Assembly: GCF_038637725.1 (NCBI RefSeq)
Contig: NZ_CP152052.1
Location: 3,269,501 to 3,333,500 of the forward strand
Length of the DNA: 64,000 nt
Source of the DNA: Psychrobacillus sp. FSL H8-0483
Lineage (GTDB): Bacteria > Bacillota > Bacilli > Bacillales_A > Planococcaceae
Direction of reading: 5' to 3'
Part shown: positions 8,827-16,722 of the stretch, piece after piece
How positions within the stretch are numbered: the first letter of the stretch is position 1
Layout: every line of letters starts with the position of its first letter
The notes under the pieces: model-generated
Databases searched by the model: none
What the model saw: the letters and a program-made list of their open reading frames with translations, nothing else
What the model was told of the DNA's origin: nothing
Position numbers and translations under genes: made by a program

Positions 8827-9110
8827 GGGGCTGTCCAATAAGCCCATAAATTGAAGCTGGTGTAGAAAAACGAGTCTTTTTCTACACCAGTTTTTTGTAT
8901 ACTTTTTATTAAAACTACTATTTTTTGTAGGCAATTGATTGTAGTGAAAGACGGCGACTCCAGCGGGAATAGCATGAGCTGAAGGCCCCGCAGGAGCGAA
9001 AGCGACGAGGAGACTGAAGACATGCCCGCGGAAAGCGTCCGTATGGAACGGAATCATACATTGGAAAAGGGACCATCTCCCAGTCAATGTATGACTTTAG
9101 GGACAGCCCC
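8827..9110 (+). repeat. 284-bp MITE-like element with GGGGCTGTCC ends
   Basis: Bounded by GGGGCTGTCC on the left and GGACAGCCCC on the right, the type of terminal inverted repeat seen on IS1182-family elements. Internally it has a hairpin (CTGGTGTAGAAAAA / TTTTTCTACACCAG) and a GC-rich core (CGGCGACTCCAGCGGG ... CCGCGGAAAGCGTCCG) known as a dispersed Bacillales repeat. It has no credible coding content. It fills the gap between the convergent yhaA and ecsB genes. A second copy in inverse orientation, interrupted by an insertion sequence, lies at 35895-37624. Confidence 0.8.
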
Positions 9111-9115
9111 TTTCT

Positions 9116-10312
9116 CTATTTTTTACTCATTCGTAGTGTTAGTTCGGATATTACAAATACGATTACTGGTACAAGTATCATGAGTAAAGTATATTCCCCT
9201 TTAATCAGTATTCCCAGTAAAACAAATAACGCTTGTACAAATTGAATGATGCGAAGTAGCTTGTTTACTGCACTCTTTCTAGCTTCTGGATCAATCGGAA
9301 ATAATAAATCCATACGGAATTCATGCCCAGATAGTAGAGCATGTTTTATCTGTATAACTGTCGCAAACGCAAGTGCACCTGTGAAAATAATCGCAACGAA
9401 TGGAAAAGGTATAAATATAGCCCCTACAACAGATAAAAAGCTCAGTCTCACCCATAAGTAAAAATAATCGTTTGTACGAATGAATGTCCGCATTACTAAA
9501 TACAGTTGTGTGTTCTTTTGTTCATATGGGGCTAGCTTATAGAAAGCATCTAACCATTTTCTTCTTTTCGTCATCCCTCGAATATGGGGAACATCCGTAA
9601 AATAGTTTGCGAATCGATAGAATCGCATCATACGAGACTGTTCAACCTCTATAAAATGATCGAACGGAAATGGTACTTCCTTCTTTCTCTTTGCCCACAC
9701 ACTCAAATAAATTCCTTGTAAAATACCAATGATTATTAAAAATAAATAGCTAGCACTTAATAAGAAGTATAAGGCCGCTACTAGTAATAGAAATCGGACA
9801 AAACGATCTGCCCATATCCCTCTACCACTTGATGCCCATCGATAATTAAACTCAGTTTGAATACTCCAATACTTCAACACTAAAACAATCAAAAAGAAAT
9901 ATATTATTTCATTCTTCGTAGCTCCCGCAATTTTCGTTAACAATGGAATGGAAACGATGAAAGCTGCAAGTGAAACAAAAATAGAAGAAAAATATGTCCA
10001 TCTGAGAGCAAGCTTTAAATACTCACCTAGCTTTGTTTCTAATGGCAGAAAATAAACACTATCTGCATTTTTGAGCAAGGTGACTGGTGTGCTCATTGCT
10101 AGCAGTAAACTTAAAATGAAAGCAACCACAATAAAAGCGGGAAAATCCTTTGGAGCTGTATTCAGCCATTCACTATACGTATATCCTGCTGCACCAATCA
10201 CAAAAACAAGGACGAATGCTATATGCCCAGACACAATATATTTTAAGTACTTCTGCAGTTCATTTATATAATAAACAAAACGTTTACTCCATACTTCACG
10301 CAAATTGTTCAT
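9116..10312 (-). CDS. ecsB: EcsB, ABC transporter permease subunit
   Basis: An integral membrane protein of 398 residues with about ten hydrophobic segments (for example residues 31-50, 68-90, 105-130 and a C-terminal pair). It is the membrane partner of EcsA, and its start overlaps the end of ecsA by 17 nt. The EcsAB transporter is needed for proper secretion, intramembrane proteolysis by RasP and competence in B. subtilis. Length and gene order match EcsB. The third gene of the B. subtilis cluster, ecsC, is not present here; the gene stops next to the repeat element. Confidence 0.88.
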   Translation of the reverse strand: MNNLREVWSKRFVYYINELQKYLKYIVSGHIAFVLVFVIGAAGYTYSEWLNTAPKDFPAFIVVAFILSLLLAMSTPVTLLKNADSVYFLPLETKLGEYLKLALRWTYFSSIFVSLAAFIVSIPLLTKIAGATKNEIIYFFLIVLVLKYWSIQTEFNYRWASSGRGIWADRFVRFLLLVAALYFLLSASYLFLIIIGILQGIYLSVWAKRKKEVPFPFDHFIEVEQSRMMRFYRFANYFTDVPHIRGMTKRRKWLDAFYKLAPYEQKNTQLYLVMRTFIRTNDYFYLWVRLSFLSVVGAIFIPFPFVAIIFTGALAFATVIQIKHALLSGHEFRMDLLFPIDPEARKSAVNKLLRIIQFVQALFVLLGILIKGEYTLLMILVPVIVFVISELTLRMSKK

Positions 10313-11045
10313 CTTGTTGTTCCTTCGTCATCTCAATATATAGGTCATCTAGCGTTGCATGTGGCATTTTAAAGGCTACTCGAAGATCATCCATTGTCCC
10401 TTGTGCACGAATTTTCCCGTTATGCAAAAGAAGGATGCGATCGCAATATCTTTCCGCGGTTGATAAAATATGTGTGGACATTAGGACAGATGCCCCTTCG
10501 TCCTTCCTCGCTTTCATCTGATCGAGTAGTGATTGTATTCCTAGTGGATCTAACCCAACAAAGGGCTCATCAATTATATATAAGGAAGGACTCACTAAAA
10601 ATGCACACATAATCATTACTTTTTGACGCATTCCCTTAGAGAAATGTGCAGGGAACCAATTCAACCTTTTTTCCATACGAAACTCCTTTAAAAGAGCTTC
10701 TTTTCTAGCTTCAAAAACCGATTCCTCTAAATTATATGCCATTGCAGTAAGCTGTAAATGCTCTTTTAACGTTAACTCATCATACAAAACAGGTGTTTCT
10801 GGAATATAGGAAAAAGAAGAGCGATAAAGTGCTGGGTCATCTTTCAATGTTTTCCCGTTGAGCAGAATTTTCCCTTTTACAGCATTCATTGTTCCAATCA
10901 CATGTTTAATAGTTGTACTTTTCCCTGCTCCGTTCAAACCAATTAATCCAACGAGCTCACCTTTACCGATGGAAAAATTAAGATCGTGTAACACCGGCTT
11001 TCTTGTATATCCACCTGTTACATCTTTTACTTCTAATACTGTCAT
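10296..11045 (-). CDS. ecsA: EcsA, ABC transporter ATP-binding protein
   Basis: A cytoplasmic ATPase of 249 residues that powers EcsB. Walker A is GLNGAGKST, the signature is FSKGMRQKV, Walker B is LYIIDEPFVGLD, and the switch His is in STHIL. The ATG follows GAGGTG. hit is divergent on the other side, the same arrangement as hit-ecsA in B. subtilis. Confidence 0.93.
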   Translation of the reverse strand: MTVLEVKDVTGGYTRKPVLHDLNFSIGKGELVGLIGLNGAGKSTTIKHVIGTMNAVKGKILLNGKTLKDDPALYRSSFSYIPETPVLYDELTLKEHLQLTAMAYNLEESVFEARKEALLKEFRMEKRLNWFPAHFSKGMRQKVMIMCAFLVSPSLYIIDEPFVGLDPLGIQSLLDQMKARKDEGASVLMSTHILSTAERYCDRILLLHNGKIRAQGTMDDLRVAFKMPHATLDDLYIEMTKEQQDEQFA

Positions 11046-11291
11046 TCCTGCACCTCACTTCTTATCAATAAGTTTACCAAATCCTGTACGAAAAATCTTC
11101 TATCAAACAAATTCTACTTGGCATATTTGCATCCAGATTTTGAATTGTGAAGGCAATTTACTCCTTTCAAAATCTGTAACATCGGCCGTAGGCTTTCACT
11201 TTAACAGCTTGCATTGTAAACACTACAAAGTTAAACAAACCTGTCCCATTATATGATAAACTCTTCCTAACAATGAATAGGAGGTATTTAT

Positions 11292-11717
11292 ATGAGTGAA
11301 TGTATTTTTTGCAAAATAATTGACGGTTCCATTCCAAGTGCAAAGATTTATGAGGATGAGCATGTATACGCCTTTATGGACATTATGCCCCTAACAAAAG
11401 GTCACGCGCTGGTTATTCCAAAAAATCATAAAGAAAATGTGTACGACTTATCAGAAGAAGAAGCGAGCAATTTATTTAAAGTTGTTCCCAAAATTGCCAC
11501 TGCATTAAAAGAAACGTTCGGTCCTGTAGGCATGAATCTATTAAATAATAATGGGGCTCCTGCTGGGCAAAGTGTTTTTCATTTCCATTTACACTTTATC
11601 CCTCGCTATGATCAAACGGATGGCTTCCGTGCAACATGGAATACAAAAGAAAAATCATTTACACCTGCTATGATCCAAGACTTAGCGAAAGTTCTATCAG
11701 AAAAGATAAATCAATAA
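11292..11717 (+). CDS. hit: HIT family protein Hit
   Basis: A histidine-triad nucleotide hydrolase/transferase of 141 residues. The Zn-like N-terminal CIFCKIIDG, the dimer region HALVIPKNH and the catalytic triad motif HFHLH are all intact (SVFHFHLHFIPRYD). It probably acts on AMP-linked substrates. The ATG has AGGAGG 8 nt upstream. It is divergent from ecsA and followed by trpP; serC, found between hit and trpP in B. subtilis, is absent. Confidence 0.93.
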   Translation: MSECIFCKIIDGSIPSAKIYEDEHVYAFMDIMPLTKGHALVIPKNHKENVYDLSEEEASNLFKVVPKIATALKETFGPVGMNLLNNNGAPAGQSVFHFHLHFIPRYDQTDGFRATWNTKEKSFTPAMIQDLAKVLSEKINQ

Positions 11718-11776
11718 CTATTGCTTTTATAGCTTTAAAGACTTACAATCATTATAAGTTTCTTGCTAACGATCAA

Positions 11777-11834
11777 GAGGATACGTTAGAGGAATCCCAA
11801 ACATTAGAGCTTAGAAAAGCTGAGGAGAGATGAG
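11777..11834 (+). promoter_or_regulatory. probable TRAP (MtrB) RNA-binding site in the trpP leader
   Basis: NAG triplets start at 11807, 11812, 11817, 11822, 11827 and 11832 (GAG, TAG, AAG, GAG, GAG, GAG). That is an exact 5-nt register with 2-nt spacers, ending 2 nt before the TTG start of trpP. Two more triplets at 11777 (GAG) and 11787 (TAG) fall in the same register. TRAP binds (G/U)AG repeats spaced by 2-3 nt, and in B. subtilis it represses trpP translation by covering the ribosome binding site. The layout here would do the same. Confidence 0.65.
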
Positions 11835-11836
11835 AA

Positions 11837-12361
11837 TTGAATACAAAAAATTTAGTATTAATGTCCCTATTAATAGGGGTAGGAGCAGTACTTTATATTA
11901 TTATCCCAGGAATTAATGGTGGGATGAAACCAGATTTTATGTTAACAATGATGTTTATCGGAATATTATTATTCCCTAATGTAAAAAGTGTATTTTTACT
12001 TGGAATATCTACAGGTGTCATTTCTGGATTGTTTTCTACATTCCCAGGTGGATTTGTTCCAAATATCATTGATAAATCAGTCACAGCATTCGTTTTCTTT
12101 GGATTAGTACTGCTACTGAATAGATTTGCTAACAAAATTCCGGTTGCCGTAGCACTTACATGTGTAGGAACACTTGTATCTGGAACAGTATTTTTATCAA
12201 CTGCGATTTTTGTATTTGGAGCAGGTGCAGCATTCGGAGAATTATTTACTTTAGTAGTTCTACCAGCAATTGTGATTAATGCTGTAGCATTCTTTATCAT
12301 CTATCCAATCATTGGACAGCTCATTAAAAGATCGAAATTTGAAACAGCACTTACAAATTAA
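11837..12361 (+). CDS. trpP: tryptophan transporter TrpP
   Basis: A small membrane protein of 174 residues with five or six hydrophobic segments, matching TrpP (YhaG) in length and context. Characteristic blocks are the early GINGGMKPDFMLTMMF and the central STFPGGFVPNIIDK. The start is TTG at 11837, 7 nt after GAGGAGAG. A likely TRAP-binding array covers the ribosome binding site, implying tryptophan-dependent repression of translation. A strong terminator follows. Confidence 0.85.
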   Translation: MNTKNLVLMSLLIGVGAVLYIIIPGINGGMKPDFMLTMMFIGILLFPNVKSVFLLGISTGVISGLFSTFPGGFVPNIIDKSVTAFVFFGLVLLLNRFANKIPVAVALTCVGTLVSGTVFLSTAIFVFGAGAAFGELFTLVVLPAIVINAVAFFIIYPIIGQLIKRSKFETALTN

Positions 12362-12370
12362 AAATTACTT

Positions 12371-12399
12371 GCTTTCCTTTTCGAAGGAAAGCTTTTTTT
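12371..12399 (+). terminator. terminator of trpP
   Basis: GCTTTCCTT pairs with AAGGAAAGC across a short loop, followed by seven T. Confidence 0.85.
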
Positions 12400-12467
12400 G
12401 TATAGAATAATATGTTTTAATAGGTGGAAGAAAAGGAATAATACATTTAAGTAAAGGAGTGAGTTAT

Positions 12468-12845
12468 TTGAAAGTATCACAATTATTATATGGAATCGCG
12501 ATAGGTGCACTTTCTGGGGCTACAGCTGTACTTCTGACTACACCGAAATCTGGTAATGATTTGCGGACATCCTTAAAGTCCACCTCATCCGAATATCGGG
12601 ACAAACTTTCAGATGTTAAAATTCACCTACAAGACCTCAAGGCGTCGATTAGTAACTTAGCGAAAGAATCGAAAGAAGTAATTCCTAGTACTGTTGAAGA
12701 TATTAAAGCAAGTGTACAGCTTTGGAAAAGTAAAACTGATCCTCTTCAGCAACAGCTACAATCAGAAATTTCATCTCTACAAACAGCAATTGAGGAACTA
12801 GAACGAACTCTTCCAAAGAAAATTACAACAGGTGAAGTCAATTAA
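12468..12845 (+). CDS. yhaH: YtxH-like protein YhaH
   Basis: A protein of 125 residues with one N-terminal hydrophobic segment (LLYGIAIGALSGATAVLLTT) containing the YtxH-type small-residue pattern, then the PKSG motif, and then a long amphipathic, probably coiled-coil region. The start is TTG at 12468, 8 nt after AAGGAG; an in-frame GTG 9 nt earlier overlaps the ribosome binding site itself. Position between trpP and scoC matches B. subtilis yhaH. The function is unknown; a stress-linked membrane-anchored role is suggested for the family. Confidence 0.78.
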   Translation: MKVSQLLYGIAIGALSGATAVLLTTPKSGNDLRTSLKSTSSEYRDKLSDVKIHLQDLKASISNLAKESKEVIPSTVEDIKASVQLWKSKTDPLQQQLQSEISSLQTAIEELERTLPKKITTGEVN

Positions 12846-12848
12846 AAA

Positions 12849-12889
12849 AGTATGCCTTTAATCTTTCCGATTAAGGCATACTTTTTTTT
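12849..12889 (+). terminator. terminator of yhaH
   Basis: A perfect 15-bp stem (AGTATGCCTTTAATC with its complement) with a 5-nt loop and a run of eight T. Confidence 0.9.
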
Positions 12890-12929
12890 GAGAACATTAT
12901 TATTTAAATAATATTTTCGAATATTTTAT

Positions 12930-12957
12930 TTCAACTTATATACTTTGTTGCTATAAT
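12930..12957 (+). promoter_or_regulatory. predicted sigma-A promoter of scoC
   Basis: -35 TTCAAC, 16-nt spacer, perfect -10 TATAAT, about 38 nt upstream of the scoC start. Confidence 0.5.
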
Positions 12958-12994
12958 ATTTGAAAGATTACAATGCAGAAAGAGGGGTATCTTT

Positions 12995-13528
12995 ATGAAT
13001 GATCAGTTTTATACAATGAAGGAAGCAATGCTCTATAGTCAGCGAATTGCACAAATTTCTAAGGCTCTTTGGAAAGCAGTAGAAAAAGATTGGCAAACTT
13101 GGATAAAACCTTATGATTTAAATATTAATGAACACCATATTTTATGGATTTCTTATCATTCAAAGGGAGCTACAATATCTGATGTTGCAAAGTTTGGTGT
13201 AATGCATGTTTCTACTGCATTCAATTTTTCTAAGAAATTAGAGGAACGAGGACTACTCTCCTTTTCCAAAAGAGAGACAGACAAACGTAACACTTATGTT
13301 GACGTAACTGACAAAGGTAAAGTATTACTGGAAGAAATGTATGAAAACTATCATGAAACACCCCATTTTGTCATTGAAGGTTCTCTTCCCATGAAAAATT
13401 TGTATGGAAAATTCCCAGAATTTTTGGACGTAATGTCAGTCATTCGTAATATATATGGCGACGATTTTATGGAAATTTTTGAACGCTCTATTAAAAATAT
13501 CGATGAATCCTTTACCCCTAATGATTGA
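12995..13528 (+). CDS. scoC: MarR-type transition-state regulator ScoC (Hpr)
   Basis: A DNA-binding regulator of 177 residues. The central part is nearly identical by eye to B. subtilis Hpr/Sco[21 protein letters not shown], then [16 protein letters not shown], then [20 protein letters not shown], and C-terminal [14 protein letters not shown]. It is shorter than B. subtilis ScoC (203 aa) because the charged C-terminal tail is missing. ScoC represses extracellular protease, peptide transport and sporulation genes during growth. The ATG has AGAGGGG upstream. Its own promoter is predicted at 12930-12957. Confidence 0.93.
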   Translation: MNDQFYTMKEAMLYSQRIAQISKALWKAVEKDWQTWIKPYDLNINEHHILWISYHSKGATISDVAKFGVMHVSTAFNFSKKLEERGLLSFSKRETDKRNTYVDVTDKGKVLLEEMYENYHETPHFVIEGSLPMKNLYGKFPEFLDVMSVIRNIYGDDFMEIFERSIKNIDESFTPND

Positions 13529-13653
13529 ATTTAGGTCAATGAAAGCGTTCTATTAATCTTAATAATTTTTGTATTGCATTTTAGTAGTAAAAGTCGTATT
13601 GTATGTATCTGAAACAAATTCATCATTTTATATAGGATGGAGATGCATATACT

Positions 13654-14199
13654 TTGCATTGCTGGAAAACAATTAATGTGAAAAAACAATATGGCTTAGA
13701 AAGGCTATTTCTCTTATCATCCATTTTAGTTATAACTGTTTTTTCTTTCGCATACGCTTTGCTAGGAATTATAAACGATTCCCATAAATCCGATGAGTAT
13801 TTTTTGATTTTTATTCTCGCTTTTTTGAGCGTGTATCCAATTCATAAATTATTTCATTTCATTCCCCTTTTTCGCTATCGAGAGAAAATAAAATTCGAAA
13901 TTAAAAAGCAATTTAAATTTTTCCCTATTTTTTCCTTAAGAGTTTTTGAACCGATTAATAAAAACAGATTTTTATTTTCTTTATTATCGCCATTTATTTT
14001 TATTAATCCTACACTCATTATTGGAGCATTAGTTATACCTAATTTTGCTCATTATTTTACGATGTTATTTGCTTATCACTGCGGAATTTGTTTCATTGAT
14101 TTAATATATGTAAAAAACTTAAGTAGATCGCCAAAGAAGGCATTAATTGAGGAAACGGACGCTGGATACGAAATTTTAATAGCTTCGACACATCCTTAG
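13654..14199 (+). CDS. DUF3267 membrane protein (YhaJ-like)
   Basis: A membrane protein of 181 residues with about four or five hydrophobic segments (around 20-40, 48-68, 105-130, 133-155). It carries a conserved-looking His motif HKLFHFIPL and GALVIPNFAHYF, as in the DUF3267 family, which resembles site-2 protease-like membrane proteins but has no proven activity. The start is TTG (preceding codons read GGAG 11 nt upstream). Position between scoC and prsA matches yhaJ of B. subtilis. The gene is richer in Phe/Ile and AT than its neighbours, as expected of a membrane protein. Confidence 0.65.
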   Translation: MHCWKTINVKKQYGLERLFLLSSILVITVFSFAYALLGIINDSHKSDEYFLIFILAFLSVYPIHKLFHFIPLFRYREKIKFEIKKQFKFFPIFSLRVFEPINKNRFLFSLLSPFIFINPTLIIGALVIPNFAHYFTMLFAYHCGICFIDLIYVKNLSRSPKKALIEETDAGYEILIASTHP

Positions 14200-14268
14200 C
14201 AATATGTAACACTTGTAAGTTTCTGTCCTTCTTTGATATGCTTACTAGTATATGAAGGGAGTTTAGAC

Positions 14269-14454
14269 ATGATTATATTTACGTTAGTTCTATTCTCAGC
14301 ATTTTATTTGCTACAAATAAACCGTATGACATACGCTTTAGTAATGTCAAAAGAAATTCCAGAAGAAAAACATCCGAAGATTTTTCGTACAATTAATATA
14401 CTAATTACGATTCTTCTTGTGACCTTCTACGTTGAACTAGTTTATACAGTTTAA
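14269..14454 (+). CDS. small two-segment membrane protein, unknown
   Basis: A 61-residue protein beginning MIIFTLVLFSAFYLLQ, with one hydrophobic segment at each end and a charged middle (SKEIPEEKHPK). The ATG at 14269 is chosen because GAAGGGAG lies 7 nt upstream; an in-frame TTG 36 nt earlier has no ribosome binding site. An intrinsic terminator follows directly. I do not recognise the family. The position between yhaJ-like and prsA suggests a conserved small gene of this neighbourhood. Confidence 0.55.
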   Translation: MIIFTLVLFSAFYLLQINRMTYALVMSKEIPEEKHPKIFRTINILITILLVTFYVELVYTV

Positions 14455-14463
14455 GAGAAAAAA

Positions 14464-14508
14464 ATTGACCCAAATCAACTAAATGATTTAGGGTCATTTC
14501 TTTTTTTT
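14464..14508 (+). terminator. terminator downstream of 14269-14454 gene
   Basis: TGACCC pairs with GGGTCA, with further pairing AATCA/TGATT inside, followed by eight T. Confidence 0.75.
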
Positions 14509-14570
14509 TAGCACATACATGAGGAGAGGGACCAAGACCAGAAATTATCTGGCCTTAGTCCTGGGCACGA

Positions 14571-14663
14571 TTAGTAGATAAATGCTGCGCCAACAATGAT
14601 CAATAGAATAAACAGAACTACAAGCAATGCAAAGCCAGAGCCGTTATTGTGATGTCCACCCAT
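14571..14663 (-). CDS. YjcZ family spore peptide (SscA-like)
   Basis: A 30-residue peptide: a Gly/His/Asn head (MGGHHNNGSGFALLVV) followed by one hydrophobic helix ending AAFIY. This is the YjcZ/SscA type of short spore-associated peptide, conserved only in spore formers. GGGAGGTG lies 8 nt before the ATG. It is convergent with the preceding small gene and divergent from prsA. Its presence is direct evidence that the host lineage sporulates. It is easily missed because of its size. Confidence 0.82.
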   Translation of the reverse strand: MGGHHNNGSGFALLVVLFILLIIVGAAFIY

Positions 14664-14801
14664 TTAGAACACCTCCCTTTTCCATTTATCGTATGCACTA
14701 TTTTGAACTTACGGTAGGCACATGAAAGGGAACCATTTTTGTTTTTATTTCGTTTATGTTATAGTTACATCTGCAGCAAGTAGAAGTGAGGAGAGATTTT
14801 C

Positions 14802-15734
14802 ATGAAAAAAACAGTATTGTCATTAACACTAGCAGCATCGGTTTTAGCTTTAGGAGCATGTAGCAATGATTCTGCGGACAGCAGTGAAGTGATTGCTACA
14901 TCAAAGGTTGGAGACATCACTCAAAAAGATTTGTATGAAGAAATGAAAGCATCTATTGGGGATCAAGCATTTCAACTTCTAATGATTGAAAAAGTTCTTG
15001 ATTCTAAGTATGATGTGTCAAAAGAAGAAGTGGACGCTCAATTAAAAGCAGATAAAGAGCAATATGGTGAAAGCTTCGAAGCAATGATCGCTCAACAAGG
15101 CTATACAGAAGAATCCTACAAAAAATATATAGAGCTTAATTTATTACAAGAAAAAGCTCTAATAGAAGATGTAGAAGTGAAAGAAGAAGACGTGAAAGCA
15201 GCATATGAAAATATTAAAAATGAGATTAATGCTCGTCACGTTTTAGTTGCAGATGAAGCAACAGCAAAAAAAGTGAAGACTGAGCTAGAATCTGGCAAAG
15301 ACTTTGCAGAAGTTGCAAAAGAATATTCTACAGAACCAGCAGCTCAACAGACTGGTGGAGAACTAGGATGGTTTGGTAAAGGGAAAATGGTTCCAGAATT
15401 TGAAGAAGCAGCATTTGCATTAGAAAAAAATGTGATTAGTGAACCAGTAAAAACACAACATGGTTTTCATGTGATTGAAGTAACGGATAAACGTACGATT
15501 AAAGAATCATATGAAGATAAAAAAGCTGAGCTTGAAAAACAATTAAAGCTTGAAAAAGCTGATCCTTCTATCTTATTAACAAAAGTAGCGAAAATGATGA
15601 AAGACGCAGATATCAAAATTCAAGATGAAGACTTAAAAACTGCACTTGATCAATTTTTAGCTGCGGCTGAACCTCCTGCTGAAGCAGATAAAACAACTGA
15701 AGAAAAAACTTCTAAAGAAGATAGCGAGAAGTAA
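14802..15734 (+). CDS. prsA: peptidyl-prolyl isomerase/foldase lipoprotein PrsA
   Basis: An extracytoplasmic foldase of 310 residues. The signal peptide ends in lipobox LALGAC, so it is anchored outside the membrane. A helical chaperone region (30-130) is followed by a parvulin domain starting at NARHVLVADEATAKKV, with GGELGWFGKGKMVPEFEEAA and HGFHVIEV. The C-terminus is Lys/Glu-rich. It assists folding of secreted proteins. Next to yhaM and scoC as in B. subtilis, where ScoC represses prsA-linked secretion. A shared bidirectional terminator separates it from yhaM. Confidence 0.95.
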   Translation: MKKTVLSLTLAASVLALGACSNDSADSSEVIATSKVGDITQKDLYEEMKASIGDQAFQLLMIEKVLDSKYDVSKEEVDAQLKADKEQYGESFEAMIAQQGYTEESYKKYIELNLLQEKALIEDVEVKEEDVKAAYENIKNEINARHVLVADEATAKKVKTELESGKDFAEVAKEYSTEPAAQQTGGELGWFGKGKMVPEFEEAAFALEKNVISEPVKTQHGFHVIEVTDKRTIKESYEDKKAELEKQLKLEKADPSILLTKVAKMMKDADIKIQDEDLKTALDQFLAAAEPPAEADKTTEEKTSKEDSEK

Positions 15735-15740
15735 GAGATA

Positions 15741-15776
15741 AAAAAGCGTAAAGGCAACGAGCCTTTACGCTTTTTT
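15741..15776. terminator. bidirectional terminator between prsA and yhaM
   Basis: A perfect stem (AAAAAGCGTAAAGGC and complement) with a 5-nt loop; A-run on one side and T-run on the other, serving both converging genes. Confidence 0.88.
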
Positions 15777-15783
15777 ATTTGTT

Positions 15784-16722
15784 TTATTCAAAAGTTGGTT
15801 TGTAGAATGAACGATTTTCGAGTGGGAATAAACGCTCTGTAAATTCACCTGGATTTGTTTTATCCAATGCCCTATTTAGCATATTCATCTTCGCATCTAT
15901 ATTATCGATATAATGCAAGATTTCGGCTTCGCGAACCATAGGACGTTTTGGACTTCCCCACTCTTCCTTTCCATGATGGGAGAGCACCATATGCTGAAGA
16001 AGCATTACCTCTTCTCCTTCAATTTGAAGCTCCTCTGCAGCTTTTGAAATTTCATTTACCATAATTGTAATATGCCCTAGCAAATTACCCTCAATTGTAT
16101 AAGTTGTTGCTACAGGACCTGAAAGCTCTAATACCTTCCCAATGTCATGCAAAATGATTCCTGCGTATAATAGGTCTTTATTTAACTTTGGATATAGCTC
16201 ACTTATTGCTTTTCCAAGCTTCAGCATGGACACTACATGATCAATCAAACCAGAGGCGTAATCATGATGATTTTTCGTTGCCGCTGGAAATGTCATGAAT
16301 GCTGTTTGATGCTTTTTGAGTAAGTGTCGTGTAATTCGTTGGATTAAAGGATTTTTCATTTCAAAGAAAAATTGTAGTAATTCTTCCATCAACTCTTCTT
16401 TTGGCTTCTCTGCCGATGGAACAAGATCATTAATTGTTATGGTTTCATCTGATTTTACTGGTCGAATGCTCTTTACACGAAGCTGAAATTTCCCACGATA
16501 ATCTTGAATCTCCCCGCCTACTCGTACGATTTGACTTGCAGCATACTGCTTTTCATGATCCTCGTTTGTATCCCAAAGTTTCGCTTCGATATCACCGCTT
16601 TTATCTTGTAATACAAGCGACATAAATGGTTTTCCAACAGTTGTAACACCTTTTGTTGATTGTTTTATTAGTAAGAAATGATCTACTGGATCCCCTACTC
16701 GTAGTTGTGTAATACCCTTCAT
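15784..16722 (-). CDS. yhaM: 3'-5' exoribonuclease YhaM
   Basis: A 312-residue nuclease. An N-terminal OB fold (about 15-95, with [18 protein letters not shown]) precedes an HD metal-dependent domain: [31 protein letters not shown] and the late DNIDAKMN. It acts on RNA and single-stranded DNA from the 3' end. The ATG overlaps the yhaN stop as ATGA, with GGAGGG upstream, so translation is coupled. It is the last gene of the yhaO-yhaN-yhaM operon. Confidence 0.93.
   Translation of the reverse strand: MKGITQLRVGDPVDHFLLIKQSTKGVTTVGKPFMSLVLQDKSGDIEAKLWDTNEDHEKQYAASQIVRVGGEIQDYRGKFQLRVKSIRPVKSDETITINDLVPSAEKPKEELMEELLQFFFEMKNPLIQRITRHLLKKHQTAFMTFPAATKNHHDYASGLIDHVVSMLKLGKAISELYPKLNKDLLYAGIILHDIGKVLELSGPVATTYTIEGNLLGHITIMVNEISKAAEELQIEGEEVMLLQHMVLSHHGKEEWGSPKRPMVREAEILHYIDNIDAKMNMLNRALDKTNPGEFTERLFPLENRSFYKPTFE

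Noticed and set aside
8770-9087. Long minus-strand frames across the MITE between yhaA and ecsB
   Set aside because: The sequence is repetitive, GC-rich and palindromic, and the frames have no ribosome binding site.
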